Numbered from the stretch's first letter, positions 27,801 to 42,800 are shown. The stretch is 64,000 nucleotides of DNA from Brasenia schreberi (GCA_036023115.1 JAYKKT010000090.1:34237501-34301500), one strand, 5' to 3'. A program made the numbers and translations. The notes: a model not told the origin generated them from the letters alone.

Positions 27801-30800
27801 GGGACGGCTGCACAGGAGAAGCCGATTTTGGGCTTAAGGCAGATTCATTGTAAGTTCTTTTTATGTTTAATAATATGAAGTTTATTCACAATATGGTATT
27901 AGACGTCCAGCGTATTCTTGAATGGAGCTGCTCTCCCTGTGATTCCGTGTTTGTCAGCCTATTGTCCGACGACTTTTCTTGACTGGCGCTGTTCTTGAAG
28001 CCTCAGTTATCCTCGCACAGCCATTGCTCCATGATCAACATTGAGGCCCTGCTCAGCGTGAATCATTTTTTCCCTACACAGCTGCACTGAATTCTTTTTC
28101 TGTTTCGAGTCTTACCATTGGCCGCCTTCATCTTCTTCATTGCTGCCTACTTATATTCTGTCAACGCTGCACCTGATTTCATTCTGTCATTGCTGCGTAT
28201 CCCCAAGCATCTCCAGGCAGTGATCATCCTTCGTAGCGTTACACTCTTCTAGTGTATGAAACTGCATATCCCCAGTAACGGACTGCCATCTTACTGAATT
28301 TTGTGGATCTGCATATTCATTTACCCTTTGATCAATTGCTTGATGGTCTGAGGCATCCTTTACCACATTGACATCCACAACCATAGTTTTGGTTACTTTG
28401 TCTTGTACCCTGCCCTTGATTTTGTTCCTTCTCATTTCGTCTTTCATTGCTGACAAGGGTAAAGGCATTGACCTTTCTTCTCGTATTGGTGAATCCTTTG
28501 GTCTCTTTGACAAACCGGACCATCTTTAGATTACCACGACTAAACTGGATGGACATAATTACATGGAATGGGCACGCTCTGTGGAACTCGCCATTGTAGC
28601 AAGGGGGAGATGGGAACATTTGATGGGTCATTCCTCCATTCCAACGCCACATGACAGTCTTTATTCTACCTGGAAAAGAGAAGATGCCATACTCTCATCG
28701 TGGTTGCTCCAGTCCATGATTTCATCCATCGCTAAAACTTTCATATTTTTAGATTCTGCCCATATCATTTGGTGTGCTGTTGCTGAGAATTATTCCCGGA
28801 AGAAGAATGTTGCTAAAGAATATGAGATTCTGGAGCGCATCAGAAAGGGCAAACAAGCCAATCGATCTCTCAGTACATACTATGCAGATCTCCATGGTCT
28901 TTGGGATGAACTCTTCTACTATACGAATATCCAGTGTTCTACTTGTTATACTGAACGACAGGTTGCGCTTGAGAAAAAGAAAGTCTTTGATTTATTATGG
29001 GGTGTAAATCTAGAATTTGAATAAGTCAAACTAAATATCTTAGGCAGAGACGAACTTCCTTCTTTGGGCACTGTTTACTCATTATTAATCAGAGAAGAAG
29101 ACCGCAGAAATCTTGAAAATGATCAGCTTCTTACTCCAGACCAGCATGCACTTCAGGTTAGAGACGACAGTTCACATTTTCGTGGCAGAGGAGGCCTTCA
29201 GAGTCGTGGACGTGGCCGTGGACGACTTACTTCAGAAGATAAAAATAAACTGGTCTTCTCCCATTGTGGTGAATCACGTCATACCAGAGATCATTGTTGG
29301 GAATTACATGGTAAACCAGATTACTATCGACCTTGCCCTCCCTCAGTCCACTCTGCAGACAGTACTCCCAGCACTGATGGCATGCAGGAGATTCTCAAAC
29401 GACTCGAGGGTCTTGAACAACGATTCTCTGAAAAACCCTCTGCTCCTCTCAACCATGCTACACTCGCTCATGCTACCCATACCATTACGGGTACTCTCTT
29501 CTCTCCTTCCACTTCAAAAACTTGGATAATTGATTCAGGGGCTACAGATCATATGGTGGGCGACTCCAAATATTTTTCCACTTACCACTCTTACATATCA
29601 GGCACCCATTAAATTGGCAGATGGTTCCTTCACTTACATGATTGGGCAGGGCAGTGTCTCTACATGTCTTTCCGATTTACCATCCGTATATCATGTTCCC
29701 AATTTCCCGCTTAATCTACTTTCCGTCAGCTCTTTAACTCATACCTTAAATTGTTGTGTGACCTTTCATCCTACTGATTATGTCTTTCAGGATCTAAAGA
29801 CAGGGAAAATCTTTGGACATGGTAAATTACAGAGAGGATTATACATTCTTGAAGACTCATCTCCGCCTTCCACCTCCTGCAGTGTCTCATCCACACCCGC
29901 TCTCGATGCAGATATTCGTCTTTGGCATTATCGTCTTGGTCATCTCCCTGTGTCCAAGATTCCATATATTGTTCCTCAGTTTCGCGTAAAATCCAATAAA
30001 TTTCAGTTCCAATGTGAAGTTTGTCAACGGGGGAAACACCAGAGGGTCTCTTATCCTTTAAGTAATTCTCGCCGATCTCAGCCTTTTGAGCTTATTCACT
30101 CTGATGTATGGGGTCCTAGTCCAATCACCTCTTTGTTTGGTCATAAGTATTTTGTATCCTTCATTGATGATTGTACTCGACTTACCATCGTGTACTTAAT
30201 GAAATCAAAGTCTGAAATTGTTTCTATTTTTCCCATTGCATAAATTTATTTCTACTCAATTCCATGCCACTGTTAAAATTCTTCGATCCGATAATGGGGG
30301 CAAATATGTTGGGACTGAGTTAGCCAAGTATCTCCAAGCCCAGGGCATCGTTCATCAGACTACCTGTCCTAATACACCTCAGCAGAATGATCTTGCTGAA
30401 CAACGGAATCGTCATATTCTAGAGGTTGCCCGAACTCTTCTCCTTCAAAGTAATGATCCCAAATTCTATTGGGGCGAAGCTGTCCTTACTGCTGTTTATC
30501 TTATAAATCGCATGCCCAGTAATACTCTTTAGGGGGAGAGTCCTATTCATACTCTTGATAAAGCCTCCAAACCTTTTCATCTTATTCCTCATCTCTTTGG
30601 GTGTACCTGCTTTGTACATATTCCTCTTCTTCATCGTGATAAACTTGATGCCAAGTTCGATAAGTGTATATTTCTGGGCTACTCGACTTCTCAAAAGGGA
30701 TATAAATGTTATGATCCCTTGCTTCAAGAACTATACGTTTCCAGGGATGTTACTTTCTTTGAACTTACCTCTTATTATTCTCCTTCCATGGAAGCTTCTA

Positions 30801-33800
30801 CACCTACTAATTGTGTCCTTCCACTAGTTCCTAGTGAGGGGGAGTATCATGAGATAGTTGAAAGTCAGAGTGCGAACCCACAGCCATCCAAAGAGATTCT
30901 GACGTACAAAAAAGGACACCGACAGATTGTGTACACTGAAGAAGATCCATGTGCTAAAGAGATTTCCCCTGAATCATATCCTCAAGTACGAGTGGACAAT
31001 GACCTTGAGATTCCTATTGTTGTTCACAAAGGTAAGCATGCATATGCAAGATATCCAATTTTTAATTGTGTGTCATATGTCAATATTTCTCAAAGCTATC
31101 AAACCTTCGTTATGAATGCTGAAAAACAAAAGATTCCTTCAAAGTTTGAAGAAGCAATCAAGTGCCCCTTATGGAAAGCTGCAATTCACGAAGAACTGAA
31201 TGCATTGGTGAAAAACAATACATGGACCATCACACAGTTGCCTTCTGATAGACATACAGTAGGATGCAAGTGGGTGTTTAGTATTAAATATAAGGTAGAT
31301 GGAACAGTGGAGAGATATAAAGCTAGATTAGTTGCTAAAGGGTACAGTCAGTCATATGGCATTGATTATACAGAGACCTTTGCACCTGTGGCTAAATTTA
31401 CATCAATCAGAATACTTCTTAGCATGGCTGACAATTGGATGTTAAGAATGCTTTCTTACCGGGAGACTTAAACGAAGAAGTATACATAGAACTACCTCCA
31501 GGAATGACCAGAAATTTGTCATCTTCTAATAGAGTATGTAAACTCAATAAAGCCATATATGGGTTGAAACAGTCTCCAAGAGACTGGTTTGATAAATTCA
31601 ACAAAGCAGTATGTAGTTTAGGATACAGCAGAAGCCACAATGATCATACCATATTCTTCAAGAAAGAAACAAAAATATTGATTCTGGCAGTTTATGTTGA
31701 TGACATCATTGTTACAGGAGATGACCTTGAAGAAATATCAAAGTTGAAAATGAACCTTCATAGATTGTTTGATATTAAGGATTTTAGATTGTTTGATATT
31801 AAGGATTTGGGCAAGCTTCACTATTTCTTGGGCATAGAAGTTCTCTACTCTAACAAAGATATCTACTTGACTCAGAGAAAATACCTAATGGATCTTCTTA
31901 AAGACATTCAAATGCTTGAATGTAAACTTAGTGACATTCCCATAGAGGTAAACCAGAAATTTTTTAATGGCGATAGTGAAGAGTTCAAAGACATCCATAA
32001 ATATCAGAAGCTAGTGGGTAAGCTTATATACTTATCCATTACTCGACCAGACATTGCATATGGAGTTGGGATTGTGAGCAGATATATGCATTCACCAACA
32101 AAAAATCAGATGGATGCAGTGTATAGAATTCTTCGATATCTCAAAACAACTTCAGGAATGGGTTTACTTTATTCGAAATCATCAAATTTGGACATTGAAC
32201 TTTATTCTGATGCTGACTGGGCAGGTTCTTATGATGACAGAAAGTCAACTACTGGGTATATTACTTTACTGGGAGGTAATATTATATCTTGAAAAAGCAA
32301 AAAACAGACAGTGGTTGCAAGATCTACGGCAGAAGCTGAATATAGAGCTATAGCCCAAGCAATGTGTGAAGGAAAGTGGATATCTTCATTGATCACTGAA
32401 TTGGGGTATTTACTTAAACATCCTATACCCTTATATTGTGATAGCAGTGCAGCAATTCAGATGGCATCTAATCCAGTATATCACGAAAGGACCAAGCATA
32501 TAGAAATCAACTGCCACTTTATCAGAGAGAAGATATCTAATAGAGAATTCCGGAGTATGTTCATACTTCCAAGCACAGGGCTGATTTTTTAACTAAAGCT
32601 AATACCAGCAAACTATTAAAGGAGACCTTATCCAAGTTGGGTGTCATCAACATTTTCCACCCAACTTGAGGGGGAGTGTTAAGGAAAGTCGTCTTGACAT
32701 GTAATGAGAGTCTAGTCATGTAAATAAGTCATGTCTTATGTTAATGTGTTATTTTGAGTCTTATGTTATCTTAGAAATAGTTAATTCTGAGTAAGGGTAG
32801 ATTAGGAAATTAAGTTAGATAGGGTATTAATAAGTGATTAGGGTTAGAAAGAAGGTTTAAGCAAGAGAGGGGGACGGCAGCACAGGAGAAGCCGATTTTG
32901 GGCTTAAGGCAGATTGGAGGAATGCCTCCAATCTGCCGTTCATTGTAAGTTCTTTTTATGTTTAATAATATGAAGTTTATTCACAATAAATACTTTAAAA
33001 AAATTCACTCTCAAGATGATTTTGTCATTCAAATTTATCTTATGAAAAGGATGACAATGCTTAAACAAGAAAATTTAAGCATTAGAGATTATCACAATGA
33101 ATTTTAAGAATTATAGACTCAACTTAGATGTTTTGATAAATTTCAAAAACTTCAAAAAAATTGATGAATTTCAAGAATTTTTGAGCAACCAATATTTCTT
33201 TTTGTTCATGTGGGGTTTAAGGGATGAATTTGAAAACATTAGATCAAACTTAATACAAAACCTAAACCAAAAGGAGACTCTTTTTTGGCCGATCTTGTCG
33301 CCTCCAAACCATGAGCAATAATGAACACCTACAAGTCTCTGCATGTGAAGAACTCCGAAGGATCAAGAGAATGAGCAAATAAAAAACCCACAAAACCATG
33401 GCCAAATAAGGACACAATATGCCATTATTGCAAGGAAAGTAGTTGTTGATGACTAATTAGTTTATGTCGTTATGTAATTCTGATCCATTAGGACCCGTGA
33501 CTAGTTATGAGAAGTCTACTATTCATTAAGGGTAGTTAAGTACATTAAGTTAGATTAGGGTTACTTAAGTAGCAGTTAGGGTTACTTAGAGGATATCGGC
33601 TGAAAGGATAGATAGAAAAGAACGGCTGCAGACTATGGCAGCAGTTCCACTTCTTTTGTACTCTCTCATTCCAGAATATTTTTGATAAATGTGATGTTCA
33701 GCTTGATGTTTAGCATGGTATCAGAGCCTTAAACGCACGCACGCTCGCCTCATACGTCAAGGTATCCCTGAAAAAGGAGTTCAAGTAAGTGGTATATTAG

Positions 33801-36800
33801 TTTATTGAAAGATTTTATGAAAAATCTGAGATATTGTAATGAAAACAAGAATGAAAGATGATATACTATAGTAAGAATGATTGTGAATCAATGTACGTGA
33901 TTTAGAAGGATTTTAATCACGATTAGGAAGACTTATATTATCTACAAGATCACAATTTGATAGTGGAACTGAATTAGACGTGAATGCATTTCTTGAATCA
34001 CGAAGAACGACAACAGAAACAGTTCAGCCGCAGATCGCATTAAGTGACTGAATCACGACTCACTGCTAAGTCGATATACTTTGTGCATATTGGAAGATAG
34101 TGTAACTGAAATTTCAGTTGCAGACAACATCTACATACCGTGGTGGCCTGTATCGACCTACCTTGAAGAGGTGTGTTTATCTACAAGAAAAAAAAATTTG
34201 TGAGATAGAATCTGCAGAAATCAGCAGCAAGGTATATATATATATATACACAAACAGCCACAATATTACTCATACTGTGTGGTATCGATTGACTTGAAAT
34301 AACTCTTTTGTATTGATCAAGTGTGATGAATCATGGAAGGAAGAATGAAAGAAGAGTCCATATCATCGATATATGGACATGATCAAAAGATGGAGCCATT
34401 TCAAGTCACAAACATTCGTTTGGATGGGAAAAACTACAGAGAATGGGCCAGATCTATTGAGTTAGTGCTGAAATCCAGAGGAAAGATTGCTATTATCAGA
34501 CAAAGTCCTCCCAGCTCAGAAGGAAACAATGCAGACTATGAGAGATGGTGGCTAATTCAATCAATGAATACCTCTATTAGTAAGACCTTCATGTACATGG
34601 ATTCAGCAGCTGAAATCTGGTCTGTGCAGTGGAAGAAGCATATTCTAGACAAAGAAACATAGCAAAAGAATATGAAATCATTGAGAGAATAAGAAAATAT
34701 CACCAGGGAACCAGAACAGTCAGCGAATACTATGGAGAACTGAGAGAACTCTGGAATGAGCAAAGATTTATTGTGGAAAACAAATGCAATCATTGTGTAA
34801 AGGAAAGAACAACTGAAGGAGAAGTCAGAAAAGTTTTTGATTTACTATGGGGAATATCATCCGAGTATGAATCAATCAAATTGAATATTTTGAGTAAAGA
34901 AGAACTTCCTTCTCTTGGAACAGTGTATTCCTTGCTGTTAAGAGAAGAAGACAGAAAGAATTTAGAGAAAGGTGATCATATACAAACTGAAAAATCTGCA
35001 TTCATTGGTAGAGGACAAAATAATTACCAGAGAGGGAGAGAATCCTTTAGAGGCAGAGGAAGAGGAAGGAATCAGAACTACGATGATAGAAACAGAGTAC
35101 AATGCACTCATTGTGGAAAAAGAGGACATGCTCGAGAGTATTGTTGGGAAATTGTAGGGAAACCACCAGAACATAAAATCTATGGCAAGAAACCCGCAGA
35201 TTACAAAGAGTATGGTAGCCAAGCTGCAACAGTGTCTGAGAAGAAATCTGAAAAGAATCCTTTAGATGAGATGGCAGATTTGAAAAACAACTTACAGAGA
35301 TTGAAACCAGACTACGGGATCAACCCTTGACATCTTCAGCAAAGACAAAAAAATTAAGTCCTCCTACTTCTTACAGTGTTAGTGGTAATTACACCCTCAA
35401 AGGCTCTACTGCTTTCTCAAACTGGATTATAGATTCAGGAGCTATCGATCATATGGTAGGGAATAAATCCGATTTAATGCAATATGAATTGATTCCTAGT
35501 CCTCAATATGTAAAAGTAGCAAATGGTTCTTTGATTCCAATGGAAGGAAAGGGCATAATTCAGAGAGGAAATCTTCAGCTTAACTCAGTGATATATATTC
35601 CAGATTTTTCAGTAAATCTACTTTCAGTAAGTTCATTGGTTAAAGATATGAATTGTACAATTACTTTCTCTTCGTCTGGCTGTGTCTTTCAGGATCTGAA
35701 GACGGAAAAAATCTTTGGTCATGGTGAGCTACGGGATGGACTATATATCTTACCTGGAGATCTGAGGCAGAGAAGGAAGTTGACAACGAGTACTATAGCA
35801 GAAGAAATAAAGATTTGGCATTGCAGATTAGGACATTTGCCAGTTCAAAAATTAAGAGAACTTGTTCCTTTTTTTATTCCTAGTGATGTGATTATTAAGT
35901 GTGATGTATGTCAGACAGCAAAACTTCATCGAGCTACATTTCCTAGTAGTGACTCAAGATCAGTTGCTCCTTTTGAATTGATACATTCTCATGTTTGGGG
36001 ACCATGCATGATACCTTCAATTGGAAAATTTAAATATTTTGTTACTTTTATTGATGATTTCTCAAGACTTACCTTTGTTTATCTTATGAAATCTAAGTCA
36101 GAGATCTCTTTGATATTTCCTCGAGTTCATAATCTTATAAGGACTCAGTTTGGTTATACTGTTAAAACTCTTAGATCTGACAATGGTGGAGAATATTGTA
36201 ATACACAGTTGGACTCGTATCTCCAAGCTCACGGTATCATACATCAAACTTCATGTGTTTATACACCACAGCAAAATGGAATAGCAGAACGGAAGAATAG
36301 ACATATCCTGGAGATTGCTAGAACTTTACTTATTGAACACAATATTCCAAAATATTTCTGGCCAGATGCAATACTCACCGCAGTATATATTATGAATAGA
36401 GTTCCTACAGTGACTCTAGCAGGAAAATCTCCATTTAAGATGATTAAACCTGAGGATAACTCCTTTCATTTGATTCCCAGAATATTTGGATGCGTGTGTT
36501 ATGTGCATATTCATTCCCAATTCAGAGATAAGTTCGATCCAAGAGCAATAAAATGCATTTTTATTGGATATTCATGTGAAAAGAAGGGATATATTTGTTA
36601 TGACCCTAATTCACATAGAAGGTATGTTTCTATGGATGTAACCTTCTTCGAGACGACTCCATTCTACCAGAATTCCAATGAAATATCTAACTCCATTTTT
36701 GAAGAAACAGTTGTTTTACCATGAATTGGTGTGGATGAAGAACTAGAGGAAGCACAGATGGATCAACGAAAAAAAGAAGAAACCAGAATACAGGTATACA

Positions 36801-39800
36801 GAAAGGGAGAGAGAAATATCTTTATGAAGAAACAAAATAAGCATTAGAAAAGAATAGAACCCGGGAGTTTGTTGTTTTGCTTCGAGGGGAAGAAACCAAA
36901 ATTGGGTGCAAGTGGGTGTATACAAGTAAAGTATAAGGCCGATGGGTCAATAGAGAGATACAAAGCAAGGCTGGTTCACCAAAGGTTTTGGCTACACAAA
37001 CTTATGCGGGATTGATTACTGTAGAGACCTCTTGCTCCGGTTGCAAAGATGAATACAAACCGGTAATATTATCTCTGCGGCCAATTATGGTCGGGAATTA
37101 CAACAATTTGATGTAAAGAATGCTTCACAAGTTACATATGAATGATGGTGCTGAAAAAGTCAATACAATTAAATATCAACAACTGGTAGGAAAATTGATA
37201 TATTTGACTATTACACGTCCAGATATAGCTTATGCTGTAAGCATAGTGAGTAGATTCATGCAATCACCATCAAAGAATCATATGGATGTTGTGTTTTATA
37301 TATTGCGATATTTAAAGACAACCCCAGGATATGAGATTCTTTACACTTCCAATGGTCACACAGATGTTGAGATCTATACAAATGCTGATTGGGCAGGATC
37401 AAAACAGGATAAAAAGTCCACTACTGGATATTTAGCACTGATTGGGAGCAATATAGTATCTTGGAAGAGTAAGAAACAATCAGTAGTAGCACGATCGACA
37501 GCAGAAGCAGAATACAGGGCAATAGCATCAGGTATATGTGAAGGAAAATGGTTGCGATCATTATTGCAAGGAAAGTAGTTGTTCATGACTAATTAGTTTA
37601 TATCGTTATGTAATTCTAGAATAAGTATAGTATGTCAAGTTGAGTTACTTTGTAACACGGGTCCTAATGGATCAGATTCTGATCCATTAGGACCCGTGAC
37701 TAGTTATGAGAAGTCTACTATTCATTAAGGGTAGTTTAGTACATTAAGTTAGATTAGGGTTACTTAAGTAGCAGTTAGAAAAGAACGGCTGCTAACTATG
37801 GCAGCAGTTCCACTTCTTTTGTACTCTCTCATTCCAGAATATTTTTGATAAATGTGATGTTCAGCTTGATGTTTAGCAGTAGTCATATTAAAACCATTTT
37901 TCCTCTTCTTCGAAAAAAATATGAAAACATAGGAGCCGTAGAGGATAAAGATAGAGGAGCTTTGCCTACCAACATCAAAGCATACATAGAAAAAATGTTC
38001 AAAAACAAGGCAAGCAATTTCAAAAATGTTCTCTCCACTTCTCAAGGTATGTCTTGGTTCTTAGACTAAGTGTTCCTTTTCATATGACTCATTAGGATAA
38101 ATCTTTAAACAATTCTCATGATATCTTTAGAAAACATGTGTTTACGATCGATGACACAAAACTTTAAATTAAAAAAATATATAATTTAAAATTTTAAAAA
38201 GTAAGCTCTATACCTAAACTTAATTTAAACTTCCTATCAGTTGCTCAAATTTCTAATAATGACTCTATAATCACTTTCCCATCCAATAATTTTATGGTGC
38301 AGGATCACTTATCGAATAAGGTGATTGGTCAAGGTCAAAGAGGAAGTGGACTATACAAAATGGAATGTTTACCTATGCCAAATTTTGAATCTTCTAATGT
38401 ATCCCATGATGCTACACTTTGGCATAAATGACTTGGACTTATTGATAGGAATGAACTATATAATTTTCCTTTGTTGAAAAAAAATTAAAGAACAAAAATT
38501 TGATTATAAAGGATGCGTTCTTGAAAAAATACATCACCTTCCTATTGGAGAAAGAAATTATGGACCAAGCAAAGCTTTTGAATTAATACATTCTAATGTA
38601 TAGGGTCCTGACTCCATTGTTTTTAAAGGAGGAGTTCAATATTTGTAGATGATTTTACTCGCTTTACTTAGTTATACCTTTTAAAACACAAATCGGAGGT
38701 ATTTGAAAATTTTATAATCTTTTGCAATATGGTCAACTCCGCCCACGTAAGGGATCCGGTCCCAAGCCCAGATAAAGGAGGAGGGTTGTGTTAGGCTTCC
38801 GATAGCCAGTGTAAAACTTCGTCGGATTTTTTTAACATGGATTACAAAAATTATAAGCATTGCTTTGGGGCGTTCCCGCCAAGCGACATGCTGCAGAGCC
38901 CGAATGCAGTAAGAAGTAAGCAAGGGCCACTACATTTTCGCCCGAATGTAGTGAATCAATTGCAGAAAGGGTTCCCACATCATGGACAGATGTGGGTAAA
39001 GAAGTTAGTCCCGCTACATTGCCGCCCGAATGTAGTAAATAATTTTCATAGAGGATCTCTGTATTCTGATTATGGACGGATACGAGGGGTAAGGAAGCTA
39101 GTCCTAGATAATAAGATTCGTATTGGTTCTTGGAATATAGGAACATTATCCGGTAAGCTAATGGAGGTGGTAGATACTATGATTCGGAGAAAGATTCATA
39201 TTCTATGTTTACAAGAGACAAAATGGGTTGGAGAAAAAGCAAAGGAGATAGAGGATTCAGGTTTTAAATTATGGTACTCAGGTAAAGAAAAGGCTCGAAA
39301 CGGAGTTGGTATTATTATAAATAAGGATTTAAAGGAGAGTGTAGTAGACATACAATGATATGGTGACCGAATCATGACGTTGAAATTAGTGTTAGGAGCA
39401 TAGGTTTTGAATATAGTTTGTGCTTACGCACCCCAAGTAGGACTAGAAGATAGTATAAAGACAGTTTTTTGGGAAGAGTTAGATAAGGTGTTTCAAAAGA
39501 TTCCACAAAGGGAGATGATTTGTTTAGGAGGAGATTTAAATGGACATGCCGGTAAAGAGGCATTAGGATATCAAGAGATTCATGGAAACTTTGGTTTTGG
39601 GGATATAAACAAGGAAGGTAGGGAGATTTTAAACTTTGCTATGGCATTTGATCTCTTTATAGTCAATCCAATTTTCAAAAAGCGAGATGAACATTTAATT
39701 ACTTATAAGAGTGGCTTATCACAAACACAAATTCATTACTTTATTTGTAGAAAAAAAGATAGAGCGTGTTGTAAAGATTGCAAGGTAATTCCAAGAGAAA

Positions 39801-42800
39801 GCTTAACCACCCAACATCGACTTTTAGTTATGGATTTACAAATAAAAAAATGGACAAAAAAGAAAAGAGTGCATCGAGCTATTCAGACTAAATGATGGAA
39901 TCTCAAAAGCGAGAAAGAAGATATATTTAAACAGAAAGTCCATCAAGGAGATGTTTGGAATTATGTTGGTACACCCTGTGATATGTGGAACAATATGGCT
40001 ATACATATTAGGAAAGTGGCGAAAGATGTGTTAGGGGTATCTAAGGGAGGTGTACCGGCACAAAAAGAAGCTTCGTGGTGGACTGAAGTAGTACAAAATA
40101 AAATCAAGGCAAAGAGGGCATGTTACAAATTACATTATGCTAAGAAAACTAGTGAAACTTTAGAAGCTTATAAGAAAGAGAAGAAGGAAGCGAAAAAGGC
40201 TGTTAGTGAAGCAAAAGCTAAGATTTGGGAGGACTTATATAAAAAAATTCAACTCAAAAGAGGGTGAAAGAGATATTTTTAGGATAGCTAGGGCTAGAGA
40301 TAAGAAAACTAAAGATCTTAATTACGTTAGACGCATAAAAGACGAGGATGAAAAAATTCTAGTGGCAAATGATGATATAAGAAATAGATGGAAAAACTAT
40401 TTTTATAATCTTTTTAATGAAAATAAAGATGTTAGTATTAGTTTAGGAGATTTAGCCAAGTCAGAAGAGTATATAAACCACAATTTCTACCGACGTATTC
40501 AAAAGAATGAAGTGAAAGAGGCTCTTAAACATATGAAGAGTGGTAAATCGGTAGGACCAGATAATATTCCTATAGAAGTTTGGAAAATACTAGGAGAAAT
40601 AGGAATCACTTGGCTCACAAGACTATTTAATGAAATATGGAAAAACCAAAAGATGCCCGAGGAATGGAGAGCAAGTACACTTATACCCATATATAAGAAC
40701 AGGGGAGACATTCAAAATTGTGCGAATTATCGAGGTATCAAGTTAATTAGCCATACTATGAAATTATGGGAAAGAATTATCAAACGTAGGTTAAGACAAG
40801 TATCAAGTACAAGAGAGAACCAATTTGGATTCATGCCAGACAGATCTATTATTGAAGCGATTCACCTTTTTAGACGTCTTATGAAACATTTTAGAGCAAA
40901 AAAGGAAGACCTTCACATAATATTTATTGATCTAGAAAAAGCTTATGATAGGGTACCGAGGGTGGTTCTTTGGAGAACTTTGGAAAAAAGAGGTATCCCA
41001 TTGACATATATTAACCTTATAAGAGACATGTATGATGGTGCAAAAACATGTGTGAGGACTCATTAAGGAACGACAGACTTCTTTGAAGTTAATATTAGGT
41101 TACATCAAGGATCAACTTTAAGTCCTTACTTATTTATAATGGTGATGGATGAGTTAACAAAACACATTCAAGATGAAGTACCTTATTGTATATTATTTGC
41201 AGATGACATTGTATTAGTGGAGGAGTCTAAGGAAAAAGTTAATAGAAAATTGGAACTATGGAGAGAAACATTAGAAAGCAAAGGTCTCCGACTTAGTACA
41301 ACAAAGACAGAATATATGGAATGTAAGTTTAATCATTTGATTACTTCAGAGGACATAGAAATTAAAATTGGCACACATTGCATTCCCCAAAAGAAAAGTT
41401 TTAAATACCTAGGGTCAACTTTTCAGAGTGATGGAAGAATTGATGGAGATGTTACAGAGAATTAATGCTGGTTGGTTAAAATGGAGAGGAGCATAAGGTA
41501 TTCTTTGTCATAAGAAGATACCATTAAAATTAAAAAGTAAATATTATAGAGCAACAATTAGGCCTGTCATGTTTTATGGTTCTGAGTGTTGGGCAGTTAA
41601 TCATCAACATGTACAAAAGATGTCTGTGACAGAAATGAAGATGTTGAGATGGATGAGTGGTCATACAAGAAAAGACCGTATACATAATAAGGTTATTAGA
41701 AACAAATTAGGAGTGGCACCAATAGATGATAAAATGAGTGAACATCATTTAAGATGGTTTGGACATATAGAAAGAAGATCAAAAGAAGAACTTGTAAGAA
41801 GGTTAGAAAAACAAAATTTGGAAAGTATTAAAAGAGGTAGAGGACGACCACAAAAGTGTTGGAAAGAAACAATAAAGAATGATCTAGCTTATTCGGAGTT
41901 AACTGCTAATATGGCACACGATAGGGATCTGTGGAAACAAAGAATCCATGTAGCCGACCCCGTCTAGTATGGGAAAAGGCTTAGTTGTTGTTGTTGTTGT
42001 TTTGCAATATGGTCAAAATCAATTTAATTCCACTATTAAGAATTTTAGATTTAATTCAGGAGGGGAATACTTGTCAAATGATTTTCAAAAATTTATTAAA
42101 ACTAATAAAATTTTACATCAAAATTCTTTCACTAAAACTCATCAACAAAATGGCTTGACTGAGAGAAAACATAGGCACAATATAGAAACATGTAGAACTA
42201 TATTGATTGCTAGTAATGTTCTTAAGTTTTCATGGGCAGAAGCTACCCTCACTCTTGTATACCTAATTAATAAAATGCCTTCAACTAAACTTGAAAATAT
42301 TTCTCCTTTTAAAAAATTATATAATCTTTCTCCTTATTACGAAAGACTTAGAGTTTTTGGGTGCAAATACTTTGTTTATATAAGACAAAAGTAATAAATT
42401 GTCTCCTAGGGCCATTGAATGTGTATTTCTTGGTTATGGAATAAACAATAAATGTTATAAATGTTTTGATCCTACTAAAGATAAATTGTATGTTTCCAAA
42501 GATGTAAAAAAATTTAAAATGATTATTACTATAAGTCTAGTTCTTTCGAAAATAATGAAATCTTTTTTACAAGATTTCCCTAATTTAGAAGAAGATGATG
42601 ATTTTGACTCAAAAGCTCATCATGATATTCCTTGTGAGTCTGTTGATGTTCAAGATAGAACTTCTGACACACAACCCAAAATAGAACCGTTTTCATTACA
42701 TTATACTAGACGACATAAAGAATCTTACAACACAAGTTTAGAACCTAGAATTTTAAAACCTCCTCAATGTTTTGTCTCCTATGAATCTTTTGAACCTCAA

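Larger units (their letters stand above)
27607..32985 (+). mobile_element. Copia-type LTR retrotransposon B
   Basis: LTRs 27607-27890 and 32677-32985. Primer site TGGTATTAGA (one change from the tRNA-iMet type) at 27894; polypurine tract AACTTGAGGGGGAG at 32663-32676. It inserted into the right-hand target duplication of the RTE fragment. AATAA stands left of the 5' LTR and recurs at the right end, overlapping the terminal A by one base. Gag-pol is complete in order but broken by several stops and shifts. Confidence 0.92.
33444..37878 (+). mobile_element. Copia-type LTR retrotransposon D in copia C gag
   Basis: LTRs 33444-33715 and 37580-37878 with target duplication GTAGT (33439-33443 and 37879-37883). 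Primer site TGGTATCAGAGCC at 33716. The target is the zinc knuckle of copia C; removing D rejoins [13 protein letters not shown]. It lacks the end of RNase H, the polypurine tract and the central reverse transcriptase including YVDD. Confidence 0.93.
38737..41999 (+). mobile_element. Near full-length RTE-clade LINE in copia C integrase
   Basis: Flanked by a perfect 17-bp duplication TTTTGCAATATGGTCAA (38720-38736 and 42000-42016). It has a 5' leader (CTCCGCCCACGTAAGGGATC), an endonuclease, a linker, an RTE-type reverse transcriptase, a C-terminal block and a (TTG)n tail instead of poly(A). This is the reference copy for the RTE family in the window; it is broken by several stops and one frameshift. 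Confidence 0.93.

Noticed and set aside
28187..28652. Minus-strand frames 28187-28513 and 28332-28652
   Set aside because: Antisense shadows of copia B gag.
35327..36724. Domesticated integrase gene
   Set aside because: Although open for 465 codons, it sits in frame order within copia D between its gag and RT remnants, with both LTRs present; nothing suggests host use.
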